NCBI RefSeq assembly: GCF_016862455.1 | Contig: NZ_BOMZ01000079.1 | Coordinates: 1-64,000, forward strand | Direction: 5' to 3' | DNA length: 64,000 nucleotides | Source of the DNA: Actinoplanes utahensis | GTDB taxonomy: Bacteria; Actinomycetota; Actinomycetes; Mycobacteriales; Micromonosporaceae | The notes under the pieces: model-generated | The model's input: the letters and a program-made list of their open reading frames with translations, nothing else | The model's database searches: none | What the model was told of the DNA's origin: nothing | Made by a program: the position numbers and the translations under genes | Shown here: positions 58,336 through 64,000 of the stretch, piece after piece | Layout: every line of letters begins with the position of its first letter | Position numbering within the stretch: position 1 is the stretch's first letter

Positions 58336-58565
58336 TCCGCGAGCCCGGCCGCCGAGGCCTTCCAGCGGCTGCGCGCGTCGATTGCGGCGCGCGGGCACGC
58401 CGAGTCCCCGGCCGCGGTGTGACCCGTCGAGGGGCGCCGCGGTCCTGGGAGTGACGCACCCAGGCACCGGCCGCCGGATCCGGGCACGCTGAGGTGGCGC
58501 ACCGTTCGGCGAGAACCACCGGGTCCCGCCGGCGGCCGAACCGTGAGGAGCCGTCGTGATCATCC

Positions 58566-58871
58566 GTGTTGTCGCCCGGCCGCGGGCGCTGTAGCGCAGA
58601 CGTGCGTCGCGTCCGGCGAACGTACCGGGACCTGGATCGACCGGGCCGCTGGCTGCACCAGGAACTGCTTGCCGAAGGCCGGTACGACGAGACGCGTGGC
58701 GGGCGCCGGCACGCCTACACCGGCCGTCACCGGCTCGACGGGGACCGCATCGACTACCTCGACGACTCCGGGTTCTACGCGATCGGCAGTTTCCTCGGCG
58801 AGGAGCTCTACCACGCCGAGTTCGTCATGCGGCACGGAGGAGGCGGGCGGGGCACGCCCCCTGCCCGGTGA
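58566..58871 (+). CDS. Atu4866-like protein, possibly frameshifted
   Basis: A 101-residue frame whose last two thirds match the Atu4866 family of small beta-barrel proteins: WLHQELLAEGRYDETRGGRR, GRHRLDGDRIDYLDDSGFYA and GEELYHAEFVM. The expected family start (a VGTWxxxDG segment) appears as GTWIDRAAG in a different frame just upstream, so a one-base shift near 58650 may have broken the gene. No good ribosome binding site precedes GTG 58566. Function of the family is unknown. Confidence 0.55.
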   Translation: MLSPGRGRCSADVRRVRRTYRDLDRPGRWLHQELLAEGRYDETRGGRRHAYTGRHRLDGDRIDYLDDSGFYAIGSFLGEELYHAEFVMRHGGGGRGTPPAR

Positions 58872-58955
58872 CCGGGGTGCGGGCATAAATCCGCGGGTCG
58901 TAAGGTTTACCGGACAGAATTTGCTTGACGAATCAAATAGTTGGAGGGCTGTGCC

Positions 58956-59996
58956 ATGACGGACCTCATCATGGGTCTCGACACCTTCGGCGACGTGCCG
59001 GAGGACGACTCCGGCACCCTCATCTCGCAGGCCGCGGCGATCCGGCAGGTCATCGACGAAGCCGTGCTCGCCGACGAGCTCGGCGTCGACGTGATCGCGC
59101 TCGGCGAGCACCACCGCCCCGAGTACTCGATCTCCACCCCGGAGACCGTGCTCGCCGGCATCGCCGCGAAGACCTCCCGGATCACCCTCGCCTCCGGCGT
59201 GACCGTCCTCAGCTCCGACGACCCGGTACGCGTCTTCCAGCGCTTCGCCACCGTCGACGCCATCTCCGGCGGCAGGGCCCAGGCGATCCTCGGCCGCGGG
59301 TCGTTCACCGAGTCGTTCCCGCTGTTCGGCTACGACATGAGCGACTACGACGTGCTGTTCGAGGAGAAGCTCGACCTGTTCGTCAAGCTGCTCGACGAGA
59401 AGCCGGTCACCTGGAACGGCGCCACCCGGCCCGCGCTCACCGACGCCGAGGTCTTCCCGCACACCGAGTCCGGGCGGCTGAGCACCTGGGTCGGCGTCGG
59501 TGGCTCCCCGCAGTCGGTGGTGCGCACCGCCCGGCACGGGCTCCCGCTGATGCTCGCCATCATCGGCGGCCAGCCGCAACGCTTCGCGCCCTATGTCGAC
59601 CTCTACCGGCGTGCGGCCGAGCAACTGGGCACGGTCGCGCACCCGGTCGGGATGCACTCGCCCGGCTTCCTCGCCGACACCGACGAGCAGGCCAAGGAGC
59701 TGTTCTACCCGTACTACAAGGTTCAGCGGGACCGGATCGGCGCGCTGCGCGGCTGGCCGCCGCTGCGCCGGCAGGAGTTCGACGCCGAGGTGGCGGACGG
59801 CTCGCTCTACGTCGGCTCACCGGACACCGTGGCCCGCAAGATCGCGGCCGCCGTCACGGCGCTCGGCATCGGCCGGTTCGACCTGGTCTACACCGTCGGA
59901 GCGCAGCCGGTCAGCGCCCGCATGCGCGCCGTCGAGCTGTACGGCGCGAAGGTGATCCCCATGGTCCGCGACATCCTGGCAGGTGAGCGGCGATGA
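58956..59996 (+). CDS. LLM-class flavin-dependent oxidoreductase
   Basis: A 346-residue luciferase-like monooxygenase/F420-type oxidoreductase with TIM-barrel features: [60 protein letters not shown] and [26 protein letters not shown] lies eight bases before ATG 58956. The next gene, an NADPH:F420-reductase-like protein, overlaps its stop (ATGA), so the two probably form a small redox module. Substrate unknown. The AT-rich stretch TTGACGAATCAAATAGTTGG just upstream may be part of the promoter. Confidence 0.92.
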   Translation: MTDLIMGLDTFGDVPEDDSGTLISQAAAIRQVIDEAVLADELGVDVIALGEHHRPEYSISTPETVLAGIAAKTSRITLASGVTVLSSDDPVRVFQRFATVDAISGGRAQAILGRGSFTESFPLFGYDMSDYDVLFEEKLDLFVKLLDEKPVTWNGATRPALTDAEVFPHTESGRLSTWVGVGGSPQSVVRTARHGLPLMLAIIGGQPQRFAPYVDLYRRAAEQLGTVAHPVGMHSPGFLADTDEQAKELFYPYYKVQRDRIGALRGWPPLRRQEFDAEVADGSLYVGSPDTVARKIAAAVTALGIGRFDLVYTVGAQPVSARMRAVELYGAKVIPMVRDILAGERR

Positions 59997-60676
59997 CCAC
60001 GATCGGCATCCTCGGCGCCGGCAAGCTCGGCACCGTGCTGGCCCGGCTCGCCCGGGCAGCCGGGCACGACGTCCTCCTCGCCGGCTCGGGGGAGCCGGCG
60101 AGGATCGCCCTGATCGCGGAGATCCTCACCCCCGGCGCGACGGTGGTGACCGCGGCCGAGGCCGCCGAGCGCGCCGACATCGTGGTGCTGGCGCTGCCGC
60201 TGGGCCGCTACCGCACCATCCCGGCCGGTGCGCTGCGCGGCAAGCTGGTGATCGACGCGATGAACTACTGGTGGGAGGTCGACGGCGTCCGCGACGACCT
60301 GACCGACCCGCGGACCTCCTCCAGTGAGATCGTGCAGGAGTTCCTGCCCGGCGCCACGGTGGTCAAGGCGTTCAACCACATGGGCTACCACGACCTGGAA
60401 CAGGAGGCCCGCGCCGCCGGAGCGCCCGGCCGCAAGGCGATCGCGCTCGCCGGCGACGACCCCGCCGCCGTCGCGCGGGTGGCGGACCTCGTCGACGCGC
60501 TCGGCTTCGACCCGGTGGCCGCCGGGCCGCTGGCCGAGGGCGTCCGGATGGAGCCCGGGACCGAGCTGTTCGGCGCGAACACCGGCGCGGACGAGGTCCG
60601 CGCCATGCTGAATCGGTTCGCGGACACCGAGCGGGGACGCCTCGTCAGCGCGGCCCGGGCGACCGGGCACGTCTGA
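59993..60676 (+). CDS. NADPH:F420 oxidoreductase-like protein
   Basis: A 227-residue NAD(P)-binding protein with the fold of F420H2:NADP oxidoreductase and proline C5-carboxylate-type reductases. The Rossmann motif is [37 protein letters not shown] and [15 protein letters not shown], then [20 protein letters not shown] are typical. The start overlaps the LLM oxidoreductase stop. It may supply reduced cofactor to its partner. Whether it uses F420 is inference. Confidence 0.9.
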   Translation: MTTIGILGAGKLGTVLARLARAAGHDVLLAGSGEPARIALIAEILTPGATVVTAAEAAERADIVVLALPLGRYRTIPAGALRGKLVIDAMNYWWEVDGVRDDLTDPRTSSSEIVQEFLPGATVVKAFNHMGYHDLEQEARAAGAPGRKAIALAGDDPAAVARVADLVDALGFDPVAAGPLAEGVRMEPGTELFGANTGADEVRAMLNRFADTERGRLVSAARATGHV

Positions 60677-60677
60677 G

Positions 60678-60805
60678 TCACCGGCTGAAGGCGCACGACG
60701 GCATGCCGTCCGGCGGGTGCACCGGTGCGGTGAGGTCCCCGCCGGCGACGTACCCCCAGCCGTCCCACTGCTGCTCGGTGCCGGCCTCGGCCCGGTCGCC
60801 GCGGG
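60678..60805 (-). pseudogene. C-terminal tail of a lost gene
   Basis: On the minus strand 42 codons read as a plausible protein end: AGTEQQWDGWGYVAGGDLTA, then PVHPPDGMPSCAFSR and a stop. Upstream (beyond about 60805) the strand instead holds the antisense of FG-GAP repeats, so the tail has been fused to unrelated DNA. Family unknown. Confidence 0.5.
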
Positions 60806-60807
60806 TC

Positions 60808-61362
60808 GACGGGGCCCTGCTGTTGTACGCCCACAGCGGTGACAACGCGGCCCCGTACGGCACGGGCCGGTCGATCGGGAGTGGCTGGGCCTCGTTCCGG
60901 CACGTGACCGTCGCCGACGTCACCGGTGACGGCAAAGCCGACATCCTCGGTGTCGCCTCCGACGGGACGCTGCTGCTGTATGCCCACAGTGGCGACAATG
61001 CGGCCCCGTACGGCACGGGTCGTCAGGTGGGCACCGGCTGGGCGGGCTTCTCGCATGTCACGGCTGCTGATGTGACAGGTGACGACAAGGCGGACGTGGT
61101 CACGGTCAGCCCGGACGGCTCGCTGCGGGTGTACGCCCACGGTGGTGACAACGCTGCCCCGTACAGCGGTGGTGCTGTTCTCGGTTCGGGCTGGCAGGGC
61201 TTCGACCGGGTGATGGCCACCGACGCCACCGGTGACGGCAAGGCCGACATCGTCGGCACGCACCCCGACGGCAGCCTCTACCTCTACACCCACAGCGGCG
61301 ACGACACCGCCCCGTACGGCACCGGCCGCCTGATCGGCAGCGGCTGGAACACCCTCGCCTGA
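60808..61362 (+). pseudogene. FG-GAP repeat protein, 3' duplicate
   Basis: About 184 codons of FG-GAP/VCBS repeats (VADVTGDGKADILGVASDGT, LLLYAHSGDNAAPYGTGR) that copy the end of the intact gene at 61389-62744. There is no signal peptide or N-terminal domain; an ATG at 60703 lies in unrelated sequence. By eye 61086-61365 shows no mismatch to 62468-62747, whereas 60808-61085 differs at many positions. This is a partial duplication, probably not functional. Confidence 0.85.
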
Positions 61363-61388
61363 CCCGACACCCCGAACGGAGTACGGAC

Positions 61389-62744
61389 ATGACCAGCTTC
61401 CTTCACCGGCGGGGCGCGACCACGGCTCTCGCCACCGCCGCCCTGATCGCCGGACTGCTGACCGGCACGGCCACCCCGGCGCACGCCTACGCCACCGTCG
61501 CCTGCAGCGCGGCGGGGGTGACCGCCGCCGACAACGCTCTCGCCGCCTCGCTCAACTCCCGGTTGCAGGCCCGGATGCGCAACCAGATGACCGGCTACCG
61601 GGTGTCCTGCGCCCGTGCCGTCGTCGCCGCCGTGCAGGCCCGTGGGCTGGACCGCCGCGCCGCCACGATCGCGGTGGCCACCGTCATCGTGGAGTCGACG
61701 ATCCAGAACATCTCCGAGGAGGTCGACCACGACAGTCTCGGCCTGTTCCAGCAGCGGGCGTCCTGGGGCAGCCGGCAGCAGCGCCTCGACCCGGCCTGGG
61801 CGACCAACGCGTTCCTCAACAAGATGCTCAGCCTGTACCCGGACGGCTCCTGGCGGACCCGCCCGGTCGGTCAGGTGGCCCAGGCAGTGCAGGTGTCGGC
61901 CTACCCGAGCCGGTACGAGCCCGAGGCCGCCGACGCCGCCGTCATCACCGGGGCGCTGTTCGCCGGGTTCGGCGGGGTGGCGGCCGGGGATGTGACCGGG
62001 GACGGTTACGCGGATCTGGTCGGTCGCAGGTCCGACGGCACCTTGGCGTTGTATCCGAACAACGGTGCCGGGGCCACGGCGCCGTACGGCCCGAACCGGG
62101 TGGTGGGTTCCGGTTGGCAGTCGATGTCGACGTTCCGGGTCGCCGATGTCACCGGGGATGGCAAGGCCGACATCGTGGCGGTGGGTGCTGATGGGGCCTT
62201 GCTGTTGTACGCCCACAGTGGTGACAACGCCGCCCCGTATGGAACCGGCCGGGCGATCGGCAGTGGGTGGGCTTCGTTCCGGCACGTGACCGTCGCCGAT
62301 GTGACCGGTGACGGCAAGGCGGACGTTCTCGGTGTCGCCTCGGACGGGGCGCTGTCGTTGTACGCCCACAGTGGCGACAACGCCGCCCCCTACGGCACCG
62401 GGCGTCAGGTCGGGACCGGCTGGGCCGCCTTCGCTCATGTGACCGCCGCAGATGTCACCGGTGACGGCAAGGCGGACGTGGTCACGGTCAGCCCGGACGG
62501 CTCGCTGCGGGTGTACGCCCACGGTGGTGACAACGCTGCCCCGTACAGCGGTGGTGCTGTTCTCGGTTCGGGCTGGCAGGGCTTCGACCGGGTGATGGCC
62601 ACCGACGCCACCGGTGACGGCAAGGCCGACATCGTCGGCACGCACCCCGACGGCAGCCTCTACCTCTACACCCACAGCGGCGACGACACCGCCCCGTACG
62701 GCACCGGCCGCCTGATCGGCAGCGGCTGGAACACCCTCGCCTGA
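61389..62744 (+). CDS. Secreted lysozyme-like domain with FG-GAP repeats
   Basis: A 451-residue exported protein. A signal peptide (TTALATAALIAGLLTGTATP, cut near AHA) precedes a helical domain at about 45-180 with VATVIVESTIQNISEEVDHD, SLGLFQQRASWGSRQQRLDP and AWATNAFLNKML, reminiscent of lysozyme/transglycosylase-like actinobacterial domains (Glu in VESTIQN may be catalytic). From about 195 five FG-GAP-type units follow, each with a D-x-T-G-D-G-x-A-D calcium-binding motif and an APYG-GSGW turn. The product probably acts on or binds the cell wall or a glycan. A hairpin follows. Confidence 0.85.
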   Translation: MTSFLHRRGATTALATAALIAGLLTGTATPAHAYATVACSAAGVTAADNALAASLNSRLQARMRNQMTGYRVSCARAVVAAVQARGLDRRAATIAVATVIVESTIQNISEEVDHDSLGLFQQRASWGSRQQRLDPAWATNAFLNKMLSLYPDGSWRTRPVGQVAQAVQVSAYPSRYEPEAADAAVITGALFAGFGGVAAGDVTGDGYADLVGRRSDGTLALYPNNGAGATAPYGPNRVVGSGWQSMSTFRVADVTGDGKADIVAVGADGALLLYAHSGDNAAPYGTGRAIGSGWASFRHVTVADVTGDGKADVLGVASDGALSLYAHSGDNAAPYGTGRQVGTGWAAFAHVTAADVTGDGKADVVTVSPDGSLRVYAHGGDNAAPYSGGAVLGSGWQGFDRVMATDATGDGKADIVGTHPDGSLYLYTHSGDDTAPYGTGRLIGSGWNTLA

Positions 62745-62793
62745 CCCCGGGCAGGGAGACAGCTCCGGTCCATGGTCGTCAGCTCGCGTGGTC

Positions 62794-62825
62794 GTGGTGG
62801 GCCCCTCAGCCGAGGGGCCCACCAC
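62794..62825. terminator. Terminator hairpin
   Basis: GTGGTGGGCCCCTC (62794-62807) pairs perfectly with GAGGGGCCCACCAC (62812-62825) across a four-base loop, 49 bases after the FG-GAP protein stop. Confidence 0.88.
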
Positions 62826-62826
62826 C

Positions 62827-62940
62827 GTGTGTGTGTCGGTGGCATCCGGATGTCGGCTACCACAACGTCGGGCTGATGCTCCACCACCGCGGCCAGCAAC
62901 GCGTCGCCGTCGCCTACGGCTGCGCAACGGCACCCACGTA
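62827..62940 (-). pseudogene. Response-regulator receiver fragment
   Basis: The minus strand reads AAVGDGDALLAAVVEHQPDV then VVADIRMPPTHT, the receiver-domain segment around the phospho-Asp of NarL-type response regulators, where DEGL normally follows PPTHT. It is cut exactly at the terminator hairpin and has no start or DNA-binding domain. The remaining 62941-63067 holds only the ribosome binding site of the next gene. Confidence 0.7.
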
Positions 62941-63067
62941 GGGGGAGTGGGCCGGCCGGCGGTTCAGCGGGATTTCGGGGGGTACACCAACCCGGACAGG
63001 CTGCGCGCCACAGGCCGCCGTGGGCCGGGCGGCGCGGCTGAGAGCGATGCGAACACGGAGGCTGCCC

Positions 63068-64000
63068 GTGACTCGACTGGCAACCCGAGAACAGGCGAAC
63101 GACAGACAGGACCAGATGCAGCGGCGGGGCCGCGGACTCGGCTGGATGAGTCTCGGCCTGGGCGTGGCACAGCTGGCGGCGCCGGACGTGGTGCGCCGGA
63201 TCAGCGGCGTGGACGACTCCGCGACCGCGCGGGCCGTGGTGCCGCTGGTCGGAGCACGCGAGTTGATCCACGCGGCCGGGCTCCTGACGAGCCGGCGGAA
63301 GGGCGCCTGGGCGTGGACCCGGGTCGCGGGCGACGCGATGGACCTGACCGCGCTGGGGATGGCCCTGGCTCACCGTGGCGGGAGCCGCCGGCGGCGGCTG
63401 CTCGCCGTGACCGGCGTCGTCGCCGGGATCACCGTGATCGACCTGCTGACCGCGGTGCGGGCCATCCGAACGAAGGAGCCGGCGGTGCACGGCGCACGCA
63501 GAGGAGGAACCATGGAGTTGACAGCGGCGACGACCATTCGCAAACCCGCCTCGGAGGTGTACGCGTTCTGGCGTGATCTGGAGAACCTCCCGACGTTCAT
63601 GGCGCACCTCGAGCAGGTCCGCGCCACCGGTGACCGGACGAGCCGGTGGACCGCCGACGCCCCGTTCGGCAAGGACGTCGGATGGGACGCGGAGATCACC
63701 GAGGAGTCACCCGGCGAGAGGATCGCGTGGCGCTCGATCGGCAACGCCGACGTGCCGAACTCCGGCACCGTACGGTTCGTGCCCGCCCCCGACGGGGTGA
63801 GCACCGAGGTGCACGTCGCCCTGACGTACGACATCCCGGGCGGCACGATCGGCAAGGCGGTCGCGAAGTACTTCGGCGAGGAGCCGCACCAGCAGCTCGA
63901 CGACGACCTGCGCCGGCTCAAGCAGGTGCTGGAGACCGGCGAGGTGGTCCGCTCCGACGGCGCGCCGTGGGGCAAACGGGCGCGTAAGGAGTTCCCGCAG
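63068..64000 (+). CDS. SRPBCC family protein with membrane N-terminus, partial
   Basis: A frame of 311 codons open to the end of the window. The first ~145 residues contain hydrophobic segments (GWMSLGLGVAQLAAPDVVRR, LLAVTGVVAGITVIDLLTAV), and from about residue 150 an SRPBCC (START-like) domain begins: MELTAATTIRKPASEVYAFW, RDLENLPTFMAHLEQVRATG, ESPGERIAWRSIGNADVPNS. This matches the COG5637-type membrane-linked SRPBCC proteins common in actinobacteria and proteobacteria. GGAGG (63057-63061) precedes GTG 63068. The end is missing, so length is unknown. Confidence 0.85.
   Translation, partial: MTRLATREQANDRQDQMQRRGRGLGWMSLGLGVAQLAAPDVVRRISGVDDSATARAVVPLVGARELIHAAGLLTSRRKGAWAWTRVAGDAMDLTALGMALAHRGGSRRRRLLAVTGVVAGITVIDLLTAVRAIRTKEPAVHGARRGGTMELTAATTIRKPASEVYAFWRDLENLPTFMAHLEQVRATGDRTSRWTADAPFGKDVGWDAEITEESPGERIAWRSIGNADVPNSGTVRFVPAPDGVSTEVHVALTYDIPGGTIGKAVAKYFGEEPHQQLDDDLRRLKQVLETGEVVRSDGAPWGKRARKEFPQ

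Noticed and set aside
58543-58959. A 138-codon frame over the Atu4866-like gene
   Set aside because: The product is low-complexity Ser/Thr-rich sequence, a shifted reading of the real frame.

Overview
The window is high-GC DNA in which almost every third codon position is G or C. Long mirror-image open frames on both strands and many GTG starts are also present. This, with an acylase of the aculeacin A type (a family best known from Actinoplanes utahensis), SARP and LAL regulators and a CebR-type operator, points to an actinomycete. A Micromonosporaceae member such as Actinoplanes is likely; this is inference, since no rRNA or marker gene is present.

Positions 1 to about 42.7 kb hold the right-hand part of a non-ribosomal peptide (NRPS) gene cluster whose left part lies outside the window. 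A truncated NRPS ending in PCP-E is translationally coupled to a terminal C-A-PCP-C-A-PCP-TE synthetase, followed by MbtH, an exported Ntn-hydrolase acylase and an alpha/beta hydrolase. Facing these is a leftward operon of P450, the two glutamate mutase subunits and a VioB/RebD-like ferritin-domain protein. Next come two MGT-type glycosyltransferases and a Tat-exported glycosidase, an ArsR-like regulator, a VTT membrane protein, dTDP-glucose 4,6-dehydratase, a heterodimeric ABC exporter, a vancomycin-type glycosyltransferase, a sulfotransferase and a RebM-like methyltransferase. The tail has an AfsR-like SARP regulator, a tiny secreted peptide, a transthyretin-like protein lacking its expected catalytic residues, a second 2-isopropylmalate synthase, a LAL regulator and a phosphopantetheinyl transferase. 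My reading is an acylated or initially acylated peptide that contains a D-residue, an aromatic residue and a proline-like C-terminal residue. It may contain 3-methylaspartate, and is then glycosylated, perhaps methylated and sulfated, exported, and trimmed outside the membrane.

From 42.9 kb to the end the content is ordinary accessory chromosome: a cellulase with a CebR operator, an acyl-CoA dehydrogenase-like flavoprotein with an AraC regulator, a CoA-transferase, an XRE-AAA regulator, an F420-type redox pair, secreted proteins, FG-GAP proteins and an SRPBCC protein running off the end. This part is rich in gene debris: truncated glycosyltransferase, frameshifted hydrolase, beta-propeller, MmyB-like, FG-GAP and response-regulator remnants.

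The most unusual sequence-level signals are a six-copy 32-bp tandem array at 23.1 kb related to a hairpin at 12.5 kb, a 48-bp perfect palindrome, direct repeats at two-turn spacing in regulatory gaps, and TTA codons at the very start of the SARP and the glycosidase genes.
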